DNA of 64,000 nt from Phoenix dactylifera. Its lineage: Eukaryota; Streptophyta; Magnoliopsida; Arecales; Arecaceae. The translations under genes and the position numbers were made by a program. Every line of letters begins with the position of its first letter. Positions within the stretch are counted from its first letter, which is position 1. Below are positions 44,561 through 55,302 of this stretch, in pieces. The notes beneath the pieces were generated by a model. It did no database searches. It saw nothing but the letters and a program-made list of their open reading frames with translations, and was not told the DNA's origin. The stretch covers positions 124,001 through 188,000 of the forward strand of contig NW_024067939.1 of assembly GCF_009389715.1 (NCBI RefSeq). The letters are read 5' to 3'.

Positions 44561-44699
44561 TAGTTGTTCCTTTAGCACTTTTAATTCAGTTGGAGCCATC
44601 CGGTATGGGGCCTTGGAAATTAGTCCAGTGCCAGGAATCAAATCAATGAAGAATTCAACCTCCCTATTAGGAGGTAATCCTGACAAATCCTCTGGGAAG

Positions 44700-45180
44700 A
44701 CATTAGGGAATTCCCTCACAATAGGAATGAATGTCTTCTAGCTTGAGTTCTTTCGGCTGAGTGCCCATTACCATGGCTAAGAATCCTTCACCATCTTTCC
44801 GAAGAAGTCGCTTGGCCTGTATGGCTGAGATTACTTTTGGCGGAGGTAACATTCTGTTACTATTAAAACTAAACTCTGGCTGACCAGAGATTTGAAATTT
44901 TACTGTTTTCTCGAAGCAGTCAACAGTGGCATGATACGCTGCCACCCAGTCTATCCCAAAGATCAAGTTGAAATCCTTCATCTCTATGACCATTAAATCT
45001 ACTTTCATTTCCCTACCTCCAATATTCAAGATACAATCTTTGCAGATAGGGTTAACTAAGTTTACATCTCCATTAGAGATGGAAACACGCAGTTCAGTCT
45101 CAATGGCAAAGAAATCAATGTACTATTTCTTCTAACAAAATCCACAGATACAAAAAAAATGAGTAGCTCCAGGATCAATC
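44700..45180 (-). pseudogene. Chromovirus aspartic protease region
   Basis: Reads LMVIEMKDFNLIFGIDWVAA and on, the retropepsin-like domain with its ILG-type segment changed to IFG. Stops separate it from gag. Confidence 0.8.
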
Positions 45181-46588
45181 AAAACATAGGCATTGGTGGA
45201 TGACACTTCAATCGTACTTGTCACCACAGTGTTAGAGGTGTTGGCATCGTATTGTGTAAGAGCATAGACTTGCCCCTAAGTTCTGAACTCTGTTGTCCTC
45301 CTCGTTATTGTTCATTAGGAGGTGCTTGGTTGGTTGGAGTTCTCCGAATAGGCTGAGATGCTGGTCGAGTCTGTTGCTCTCTGTGATTAGGATAGGTGTT
45401 TGCCCTTTGGCCCTATTGGCCACACGAAAAGCAATTCCCATTGAACCAGTGACAGTTTCTTCAATAGTGGGGACCGCCACATCTATAGCATTTTATAATA
45501 TCCTTGTGCTAAGTTTTATCATTCACAATAGTTTGTTTCTTGGGCCTCGATTCAGTATCTTTGCCATGCTTATTTTGTAACTTAGCTTGTTTGTTCCTCT
45601 TTTTGAAAATTCTTTCCCTCTCTTCTTGAGTGTCATTCAAGCCCCTTTCAATTACTAAAGCTTTGTTAATCACATCCTTATAAGAAGATAGCTCGAAGGT
45701 AGACACATGTTGTCTGATTGGGCTCTAAATCCACTTTCAAACTTCTCAGCTCATTCTTTTTAATTCTCCACCTGTCCTGGAGCATACCTGGTCAGTTCCT
45801 CAAACTTTGCAGCATACTCCGCGACCGTCATGTTCCCCTGCTCTAACCGGGTAAATTCTCAAAATTTCTACCGTCTCACACTTTGGGGAACATACTTGTC
45901 GCAGAAAATCTCCTTAAATCCTTCCCAAGTCAAAGATGCAACGTTCTATCCCATCTTTCCTCTTTCCACATTCCACCAAATATCTGCTTCTCCCAGCAGC
46001 ATAAATGTAGCGAAAGTGACCCTATCCTCATTTGGGCATCTTAGGGCATTAAAACTTTTTCCATTTCGTTCAGCCAAGTCTCGGCCTCTAAAGGGTCAGA
46101 AGTGCCTTTAAAAGCTGAAGGTGCAAACTTTTTGAATTCTGCCAAACTAACATGATGCTCCTGCCGAATTGCAGCCCCTTGTAGATGCTGAGGAGACACC
46201 TGCGACTAGTGTTGTAACTGTTGCTGTTGCAACTGCTGCTGCATAAATTGTTGCTGTTGTTCCATGAAGCGTTGTTGCATCTCCATCATTCTCATCATGT
46301 CTGATCGGGAAGCAGCTTGTTGTTGCATCATTGCTTGCATCATCTAAGAAGCACTCAATGGTTCATTAGGCTGAATTCCAAGCTCATCAGGGATTCCTGT
46401 CCTTGGAGTTTCCGGGGTTTCCATCTCCGGAGCACTCCCAATTGGGTTGACGTGGTGTTCCTGCTAGTGCGTACTCCTAACCGGCGAGGGTGGAGCACCT
46501 TCTTATTTTTCAGAGGGTGTCCAAGTAGTGGAGCCATCGGCAAAGCGAGTCGGCCTCCTACTACGCCCACGTCCACTTCCTCGTGCCA
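45181..46588 (-). pseudogene. Chromovirus gag
   Basis: A start codon at 46588 is followed by an Arg/Pro-rich N-terminus, then a Gln-rich run (about 46190-46280) and the gag core (SLAEFKKFAPSAFKGTSDPL, EAETWLNEMEKV). At least seven stops or frame changes break it. No CCHC knuckle could be read with confidence. Confidence 0.82.
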
Positions 46589-46729
46589 TATCAACCTACA
46601 CAAGTTACTTTTAACATCTTAAGATTGCAAAGAAAAATATATCTAGAGTGTACTATAATAAGTCATTAGATATATATATATCCCACTCATACTCACTCGA
46701 GCCTAAATCCTAGGATACTTAAATCTTAA

Positions 46730-46741
46730 GCTCTGATACTA
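46730..46741 (-). other. Chromovirus primer-binding site
   Basis: The minus strand reads TAGTATCAGAGC just inside the 5' LTR, one base from the initiator tRNA-Met site. Confidence 0.75.
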
Positions 46742-46744
46742 CTC

Positions 46745-48879
46745 TGTCACGCCCTGAACCCAGCACCCAGGTCCGGTACGCAACCAGCCGTATGAGCCCT
46801 ACAGTAGTGCCCTAAAGATCATGCATGGCTTAAGATAAACAAAAATCCAATAAACCACAACTAATTAATTAATTCAAATTGACAAATCCAACATATCCAG
46901 ATAATCAATTTAGTTCAATTACAAGATCTTCAAATGTTCATCGACATCAAAGAAAGATAAACTAACTAACTAGCTAATAACTTTAATACTCGCGCTCCAC
47001 GCTCAACCCTTCCATGCTTATGCGTCCTGCAACTCTGAAAGAGAAAGAAGAAGGAGGGTGAGCTTTACAGCCCTGTAAGAACCCTTACATATCCATACCA
47101 ACACAAATAGTAATATGAATTTGAAAAACTATGACAAATCGATGCACATTTTATGAAATCATAAACGGCTTCCAAAAGGCTCAAATAATCAATATAAGTA
47201 TGTACATCAAACATCAATGAAAGTCCAGCCACACAGGAATGATATAGCATATGATAGCTCATAAATCTTCATTACTGTTTTCAATGCTTTTTCTTTCCAT
47301 TCTATATTAACTTGATCCGGATCAATTATCTTTCCGACTTTGGGCCAAATCTCGGTCACATTTTCGGCTTGTGATGGGGCAATCGATAATATCACATTTC
47401 CAGCCTATGATGGGACAATTAATAATATCACATTTCCAGCCTGTGACGGGGCAATCGATAATATTACATTTCTATCTTGTGATGGGGCAATTGATAGTAT
47501 CACATTTTTAGCCTGTGATGAGGCAATCGATAGTAACGAGATAAGCCCAAAGTCCCTATTCATTTAATCAATTCACATACACACATCAATTCCTTTTCCA
47601 CTTTATATCCAGCTTAGACTAACCATGGTCACGTTTTCAGCCAGTGACAGGGCAATCAATATAGCATGGTTAGTCCATGCACCATATCCATTAGTCCAAT
47701 TATGTAAGTGTAAGTTATGCTCAGGAATGTATATATCATACTATCAATTACAAACAAACATGATCAAAATATGATTTAATACCAAAATATCATAAAAACC
47801 ACATTCATAAATTAAATTATGTAGGTGTAGGTTATGCGCATGCATGCATCCATCATGATACCAATCACAAGCAAATACAATCAAAATATAATTTAATATA
47901 AAACTATTCTTTCTTCTTACTTATATGGAACATAACACATCATACATATATAGGTGCAAAAATATTTATATCATGCAAGTCGGCGTACAAGGATTCTTAC
48001 ACTTTGTTAAAAACTCAGACAAACTAATCACCCACCCTCACGGTGATTTATGAACCGGGATGCGCAGGACCCCGCTCAGTATCCTCTCGTCCAACAGATT
48101 GTTCCTCTACAGAACCAAGTCATCATTAAAATTTATCAAAGATATATGACAATCCAGGACCCCTGTTTGATCCTCTAAAGGGTCCTCTAAAATCTAGCAT
48201 TCCATGACTATCTATAGTTTTCAAAGCAATGATCTCCCTAGATCCAAGTGTAGAGAGAGAAAACATGAAGTGGGAAAGACTAGAGAGAAGAGAGAGAAAC
48301 ATAATAAAGGAAAGGGGAAGAAAACTCCCTTTCTCTTTCTCTCTTCTTCCTTCTTTCCAATGAAAAGGGAGAGGGTGCTCGGCACCAGGCGGCCCACAGA
48401 GGAAAAAGACCAAACGGAGGTTCGGTTTCCCCCATCAATCCGGTGGCTTACCGGCCGTATTCCCAAAGAAAAAATAGCCCAAAGACAAAGGAGAAGGAGG
48501 AGAGGATGCTCACCTTGCCTCTGGCGAGCTTCTCCAGCAAGCCCGACGGCGAACAACCCAAGTTTCTCATGGTTCGCCTAGAACTCCAAATCTCTATCTC
48601 TCTTCTTTTTCTTTTTCTTTTTTTTTTTTGAAAGAATCTCTCAGTTGGTGCTCTAGGAAGAGAGGGAGGAGGTCTTTTATGAAAGAAGATTGGCCCAAAT
48701 ATAGTAGGGTGTGATCACCCTTGATCTCTCCTTCTAGTGGATTCGGGAGGAGGGGAAAAAAAAAATTGAAACCGGGGAGGGAGAAAGACTCCGATCGGAA
48801 GTCTCCCTCCTCTTTTTTTTCATGTGTTGGGCCGTCCTTGCTTAGAGGCCGGCCCAAACCCAACATGTGGGCCTTTGCA
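46745..48879 (-). repeat. Chromovirus 5' LTR, complete
   Basis: 2135 bp, TGTCACGCCC...TTTGCA on the plus strand, a typical Tekay/Del LTR end. The inner half shares similarity with 9635-10021 and 14156-14939. Confidence 0.88.
47354..47540. repeat. 36-bp tandem repeat in the chromovirus LTR, 5 copies
   Basis: The unit has CTGTGATGGGGCAATCGATA and ATATCACATTTCC. A further divergent copy is near 47628-47655. The truncated left LTR has lost this part. Confidence 0.88.
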
Positions 48880-49573
48880 AAAGCCGTAAATGCAAGACAA
48901 CTGGGAGAAAAGTTGACTGCAAAATGCTGAGGTTTTCGGCACTATTTTGCTTTTTGAAACGTTTGCGGATAGGCAGATAAAAAATAAACCACCTGCTACC
49001 GAAAAAAAAAAACGAAAAGATAAACCAACCATCAATACCATTATGATGGTTAAAGAAGGAAGCCCCCGTCGAGCAGAAGAAGACACAAACAAGAGTAGAT
49101 CAGATGAACGTTCATTTCACCCTCTCATAACAGATTTGCAATTAATGAGTACAAATATCCATATATATATATATATCAGCTATTTATCTTCTCATCAAGC
49201 TTTGTTATTTTCACGGTATCAGCTAGGATACTTTCTACTCCAAGTTGCTACAGAAATTCTAATAATTACCGGCAAAGTTGACATGTTGTCTGCTGATCTT
49301 GCTTGACATTATGATGATGCAACTCCATCTGGCTGCCTACTTGCTCGCTCCAAGACACCATCCCACCCATATAAATAAAAACTTCAGTAATAATTAATAG
49401 AAGCCTGTTTCCAACCTTACAAAACCACAGCCATAACCCTAACTAAAAGGTGTAATTGCATTTAAATATGATAGAAAGAAATAAAAGGTGAATAAAGAAT
49501 CACAATTAAATGTAAGAAATGTTGCCCCCATCCACATACACATGCATGCACGCAAGCACATACGCGCGCGCGC

Positions 49574-49623
<50 letters not shown>

Positions 49624-50077
49624 AAGTTATATATTTGGTACTTTGATCAAGCTTAGGTACAGCTACAGCTTCTTTTACATTGGTTGCATTCTGAATGCCG
49701 TATGAATCTTTGCCGCCCGAGGGTCACTCCCTCTGCAAACAGCTTGCTGCTGAGTTAAATCATTCTGGAAGAAACTTGTGCACCATCGCAGACAGCCCAA
49801 CCAGCTTCCATCCAACCAAATTAGACAAAACCCCAGTAGGTCTCTGGTTCTCAACCAGGCAACCTTTCTATTCTGTCAGTGCTGTCAGTTGAACACTTCA
49901 AGCATATGTACACAGGCAGCAACGGCAATAACACTGAAATCATCTCTTTTTTCTGGGTTATAACTATGAGAATCATGACTCATGAGGCAGAGTGGGAGCC
50001 GATACAAATTATCAAAGGCTGCCACCACACAAGCCCTGCAGGAATGAAACTTTGGTTGCAGTAAATTAACAGCGCCA
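48880..50077. other. Flank, microsatellite and probable MBD9 3' UTR
   Basis: Beyond the LTR I see no gene. A compound (CG)n(AG)n microsatellite lies at 49563-49618. The segment from roughly 49640 to 50077 is directly downstream of the MBD9 stop and is probably its 3' UTR. Confidence 0.5.
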
Positions 50078-50329
50078 TTAAGATCCTACTTCGACATCCT
50101 TTCTCTTCTTCCCTAGCTTGCTTGTCATCTTCAAACTATCTGTTGGGTCTGGACTGGGAAGCAGCTCCTTGGTGTAGATGACAGAATCATCAAGAGTGTA
50201 TATTCTGAGAGCAAGGGATGAAATTGTTGGTGTCTTTGCTGCAGCTGTGAGGGAGGACCAGAACCACCAACTGTTTTTCAGATACTGTGTCTTGATCATG
50301 CCCTCAAATAAGATTGTTGCCTGAACCAT
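50078..50329 (-). CDS. MBD9: MBD9-like, last exon
   Basis: 83 codons and a TAA stop at 50078-50080. Reads MVQATILFEGMIKTQYLKNS, WWFWSSLTAAAKTPTISSLA and LRIYTLDDSVIY, the conserved C-terminal helical block of plant MBD9, then a short Lys-rich tail. The acceptor is ...CATGTAG|ATGG at 50330-50331. In exon phase it follows directly on ...SAESIFE of the preceding exon. Confidence 0.9.
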   Translation of the reverse strand: MVQATILFEGMIKTQYLKNSWWFWSSLTAAAKTPTISSLALRIYTLDDSVIYTKELLPSPDPTDSLKMTSKLGKKRKDVEVGS

Positions 50330-51512
50330 CTACATGTAGTACGATAAAGACAGTCAGACCTAGTTTCTGGGTGGTGATCTCATTTCATAACTGCTTATTC
50401 CTACTAGACCAATTTTGCAACCCTTTAGCTAATATTGGTCGAGAAAAAATTCAGAAAATTTTGAGTACCAAAAAGTTACAACTAACTTTATGAAAAATCT
50501 TCATGTAATAAGCTCCTAAGCTTACTACTTTGGATAAGATTAGCCTTACCTATGCCAAGAAAAGATATTTTTATTTTTAGCGAAACCCCTCAGGTATAGG
50601 ATCTCTGGACTAGATTAGCTAAATTAGTCGTTTGGTGCCAAACCTGATGAAACCAAGCTAAACAGGGAAAGCTTGTTGCAGCGTTAAAACTTTCCATCAC
50701 CTAATGACCAAATTTACTTCTTTTCTTATAGCCACTAGCAATCCGTGCAATGCATGTTTATAAAAGAACTAATAAAAATAAAAATGACTATATATTATTA
50801 AATTATATTAAATCTAAATAGATATAAAATAAAAAACAAAATATAAGAATAATAAAATAAAAAATTAGGGCACATGAAATACACATCTCCAAAAAAAATT
50901 GAAAATAAATAAGGATAATATTTCGAGTGCTTGAATTTATTAAAAAATAAATAAAAATTAGATGAATTGAATACACAAGAGAGGGTAGAATGGTAGAGGT
51001 GGAGAATGGACGAGTAAGAGGTTGGTACATACATAGATATGCGCATATATGCATGCATGCATGCATACCTTTTAACACCAATATGGAAAAGAGCGTGAGG
51101 GGATAGAGAAGGTGAGCGAGAGTTTTTTTTTTGAGACCTACCAATTTGTCTCTAATCTGACAAACAGTGTTAAGGAATTCAAAATTAATTTTAGTTTTTC
51201 AAATGTACATTAAAAAAGATATTTTAGAACCTGTCATATTTTCCCTCGATGATTACTAAGGGTATTTTAGTGACAGAATTTGATAGATGGAATCTATCAG
51301 AAATTATACCAAAATTTGAAACTCCCCTTTTTATATATAGTATAGACAAGATAGAACATTCTATAGGTAAAATGTAATTAAATTTCTTCATAACATTCCT
51401 CACATAGCAAACACAAGTCTATAATAAGTCTTCTTGCTCATTGATGCTTAAAGTTTAATGCTTACTTCTGGTTCGAATCTTGAACTGCAAAATGTATTAG
51501 CATGGCCATGAG

Positions 51513-51700
51513 CAAGGAATGTTGTACCGGTTAGTATCCGTGCATACCGACTGTACCGTACCATACCAGTACCAAACTAATATGCGGTACAGACAGCGTG
51601 CTGAGTGTCGCGGTACGCCCAACTGACCCTCGTACTGGATGTTCCAATTCAGTAATAGATAGGTACCGGTACGGGCTTCGGCATCGAGTTGGCGTACCTT
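51513..51700. mobile_element. MULE-like GTACCGG-rich insertion
   Basis: Starts CAAGGAATGTTGTACCGG and ends GGCGTACCTTG, the same termini as the 60397 element, with degenerate 9-bp flanks (GGCCATGAG and GGTCATAAG). The interior is made of short GTACC/GGTAC palindromes. Confidence 0.55.
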
Positions 51701-52186
51701 GGTCATAAGTGACATCCATGACATTTTGTTCATACAAGTTCTTGGCCCAAATGCAAGCAGCACTCCTGATTGCCATGGAAGCTTTATAGTGAATGTTTTT
51801 TCTTATGAGGGAAGAAGTTTTGGAGCGAGTTGAGGAACTGGGCTTTGATAATATCTGATTTAGGGGTGACCTTGCCTTCGCTACCTTAAACAAGTAAAGC
51901 TGCTCGACTAAATGCTTATTGATCTTACTACTGACTGACTATTTTGTCCTTCATCAACTAGCTAACTATAAGGTCATGCTTACTCTACAAGTCAAAAACA
52001 TAACAACATGATGCAGAGGATAATTTCCATAAAAGTTTTTGATACAAAAATGGAAACACAATTACCATAAACTCTCCATTTAGGTTTTAATTAAGGCCTC
52101 ATGCCTTTCTAACCAAATGAAACAAAAAAAATAGGCATTGAGGTGCAGGTAAGAGAAGGGAAAGCCTCCAGCTCATTTTAACATAT

Positions 52187-52284
52187 CAGAGAAGAGGATG
52201 GGGCCTCACAAAATTAGAAATCACGTTGCAAAAATTATCAGAGAAGAGGATGGGGCCTCACAAATTAGAAATCACGTTGCAAAA
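52187..52284. repeat. 49-bp direct duplication
   Basis: ATCAGAGAAGAGGATGGGGC and AATCACGTTGCAAAAATTA occur twice in tandem, directly before the SINE. Confidence 0.85.
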
Positions 52285-52455
52285 ATTAGAGGACAGGCCT
52301 TGGTGCAATCGTAGGGTTGCCCTCTTGTGACATGGGTGTGGTGGGTTCGAAACACGATAATAGCCTCTCCACACATGAAGGTAAGGTTGTGTGCATCTGA
52401 CCCTTCCCATACCCTATAGTAGCAAGAGCCTTGTGCATTGGGATGCCCTTCTAAA
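52280..52455 (+). mobile_element. Au-like tRNA-derived SINE
   Basis: A-box-like GGCCTTGGTGCAATCG, B-box-like GTGGGTTCGAAACAC, AGCCTCTCCACACATGAAGG and the 3' sequence CATTGGGATGCCCTT match the Au SINE family of angiosperms. It is an RNA polymerase III-type retroposon, oriented opposite to MBD9 and therefore not spliced into it in sense. Confidence 0.8.
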
Positions 52456-52965
52456 GATACTCAAGTTAGCAGGTCATGATGGGAAGAAGAGGCAGTACAT
52501 TGCATAAATCCAAAATTATATGTATGGTTAGTAATTGATACGTTATATCCTAATAAAACCTCGGCGAACCTTGGTTTAAAGTGTTTTGCTATTCAGAGTT
52601 ATAATCCCCAGCTCATATATATTTATTAGGATACATCAATGCGCATCTTCTGGGAATCATAATACTTTGGTTCTCTAACATTATTTCATATACACATATT
52701 TACAAACTATGTGCCTCATTAGTGACCTCTAGGATTCACCCCAGCCAGCAATTAATCCCGTCAGCAGTTTTTACGCATCCAACTTTTTGATGTTATCTTA
52801 CTTGCTGCACTTCATCTAATACAAGTGTTAGAGAAGTGCTAAACATTAATCTTGTACCTGGTAAACTAACAGCAATCTGACTGGAAAAAATCAAATCAAT
52901 GTCCAACCACAAGACAGCTGCAATGTAAGATGCAATAGAAAGAGTAACACAGGGGGACAACTTGC

Positions 52966-55302
52966 CTCAAATATTGACTCTGCAGACTTGACAAATGCAC
53001 GCCAAGCACATCTTTTCATCAAGTGAGACTTAGAAGGTCTCAGTGCTTCCTCAGGCAGGGCTGCGTCCATATCAAGTAAGTTAATCTTGAGCTGCTTTAA
53101 TATCTGAGAAATTTTCCCCACAAGAGGCCTCAAAGATGACTCCGGAATTGTGCAGCTGCAAGGAACTTCCAGTCCATGTGTATTAGTAGTTAGGGAGGGT
53201 GTGCATTCCCCATCACCTGTATAATCTGATGCGGACCCCTTTGATTTTGCCAACTGGTCATCAGAACCATTGCCAACACAATTTTGAGCTGACTTAGTGG
53301 CTCGTTCAGTGCCATTTCTTATGTCATCTTGGGATGCATTTGCGCCAGCTTCTTCCCTTTGTATGGACATCGGCAACCATTCTTCAGACAAGGCTAAGCC
53401 AGTATCAGATTTTTTACTTTGGTTCAGCACTAATACAGGATCAAGAAAAAAAACAGGTGAAGGGACAAAAGATGGGACCCCATTTGAACCAAGAAGCCCT
53501 ACTTCCTTCACCACCTCCTTATTAGAATTTTTGGTGATGAATTTCTTACTTATCTCATCAAGGTCGTAAGGGCATACTTTCCTTGGAAATTTAACCAACC
53601 TTGAGCAGATGTCTAACTTTTGTTTCTTTGATGTCTCAACAATATCTACATCATCAGAGTTCTCCTTTTCTTTGATGCTCTCAGACCTTGCTCCCTTTCC
53701 TTTTAATTGATCATCACCTTCTTTGCTTTCATCAGAAGCCGGATTGCTTGGAGTGCACTTTCCATCACTATGCCCTTCAATTTCAGTTACAGCGCAAAAC
53801 GTCTGGTGACAAGAAAGACAGTGGTGTCGAGAAGACCATACAGGTTCTAAGCACTCGCATCTATACATTCTCTCCTCATGATTTATTTTTGCCTTCCTCC
53901 CTCGTTTTTTCGGGATTTCACTTACTTCTGGCTCTAAGAAAGGACCATACCTGCTCCCAAGAATCATTTCAGCCTTTGTACTTAAACAGTGTGGAGCTGC
54001 AGAATTTTCACAGATGGATGACTTTGATATTTGTTGAAAATCATCAGGTGCATGGTTCATGTCCTGGTACATAAGAAGTCTTAGCCACTGCAAGATGCAT
54101 TCCTTCAACTCTCTTTCTCTAGGATCAGTATCTCTCAACCAGCAAACAAGTTCTTGAATTTCATGATCGGATTCAAATAAATCCCAGCATTTATGTAGAT
54201 TAGAATCAGAAGGGCTACAAGAATGAGACCCACTAGGATACATATCTCTTCTTTCATGTGGCACAGGCATGCTTCCATCAGCCACCAGCAATGGATGTTT
54301 ACCAGGCCTACCTAGAACCCAGTACAATCGACCAGATGAATCCCTACCCAGATATTCCCTTCTTATAGATGTCATCATAAGTTGTGACTCCAAACTGGCA
54401 ATTGAATCCTGCATATCTGAAATTTCATTTTTTAAAGAGTCCATCTCAAGGTTAATGCATTCAGGCTCAGTTACATTGGCATGAATGTTGTCATGACTTC
54501 CTTGGAGTGTTCTATCTTGATTGGAAGCAGGCAGTTCTCCAGCTAGGATATTGACTACAGAACCCATCAGCACTGAATGAGTATTCTCTTCGATATCAGT
54601 TCTCCCACTATCAGAAAACTGATGAGATCCATGAGTAGTATCTGTTTTTGATGGCACAAGGGTATGCCTTTCAATATTTACAATGTTCGTTGCCACTTCT
54701 CTCCCAGCTTCATCACTCTCTCTTTGTGAAGAAAATATGACTGATTTTTCATCTTGTCCATTGAATGGATCTCCTTTACTGACATTCATGCTAGAGGATG
54801 AATTTCCCGGAACTGATGTTGTATTCAAAGCAGGGCCATCACTGGTAAGCTTTTGGGTTTTCTTAGCATGTGCATTTGTATCCGTTATGCTCCTCAGAAA
54901 GTGGTCTGTATTCTTGCTGACAGCACCTTGTCCATTCTCCTCAAGGCAGTCCTCCATGGTTATAGAAGCCCCCTTCAAAGGATTTGATGAACCTGTTGCA
55001 ATATAGTTCATTTTGTTGCTGAAATTTTGTTGCTGTCCCATCAAGCTACCATGGCTAGCACACAGAGCAGTTGTATCTTCTTCCATTGGAACATCACCAA
55101 TCGCACTAAATTTGCTCGTACTTTCCTTTACAGCTCTCATTGCCAGCAATTCTTCTCTGGATTTCAAGTTTCTCAACTCTACACCTAGATTACGCAATTT
55201 CTGCTGTAGATCATTTGATTTATCAGCACACTGTTCTAGGTGTTCTCGAATAAATGCAGTGTTCAGCACTTCATCACATAGAAATTTCAGCAAAAATATC
55301 CT
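52966..55302 (-). CDS. MBD9: MBD9-like, large penultimate exon
   Basis: 779 codons. Begins RIFLLKFLCDEVLNTAFIRE directly after the WEFNIEE of the previous exon, as in other plant MBD9 proteins. A coiled coil follows (EHLEQCADKSNDLQQKLRNL), then a low-complexity linker, the conserved RDSSGRLYWVLGRPGKHPLL block (WHIM-like), a helical RDTDPRERELKECILQWLRL segment, and a Cys/His cluster CLEPVWSSRHHCLSCHQTFC (about residues 500-520) that looks like a zinc-binding motif. The exon ends at ESIFE. MBD9 in Arabidopsis works with SWR1/ISWI remodellers and affects H2A.Z deposition and flowering; a similar role here is inferred. Confidence 0.93.

Larger units (their letters stand above)
9635..48879 (-). 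mobile_element. Tekay/Del-type Ty3/gypsy chromovirus, old, host of the nest
   Basis: Once the inserted elements are removed, the pieces 9635-10021, 14156-15548, 31381-31766 and 42935-48879 form one minus-strand gypsy element: 5' LTR at 46745-48879, gag, protease, RT, RNase H, integrase with chromodomain, then 3' LTR on the left. RT precedes integrase, which marks Ty3/gypsy, and the terminal chromodomain marks a chromovirus. The left LTR is truncated at its outer end, so no TSD can be checked. Many stops and frame changes show it is dead. Confidence 0.9.
50330..52965 (-). other. MBD9: MBD9-like GC-AG intron
   Basis: The donor is TTTGAG|GCAAGT, the classic GC-AG consensus, because no GT fits the reading frame and conservation. 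2.6 kb with an Au-like SINE, a MULE-like insertion and a local tandem duplication. Confidence 0.8.

Noticed and set aside
52280-52345. Possible tRNA gene
   Set aside because: Only A- and B-box-like parts of a SINE are present; there is no cloverleaf or anticodon arm.
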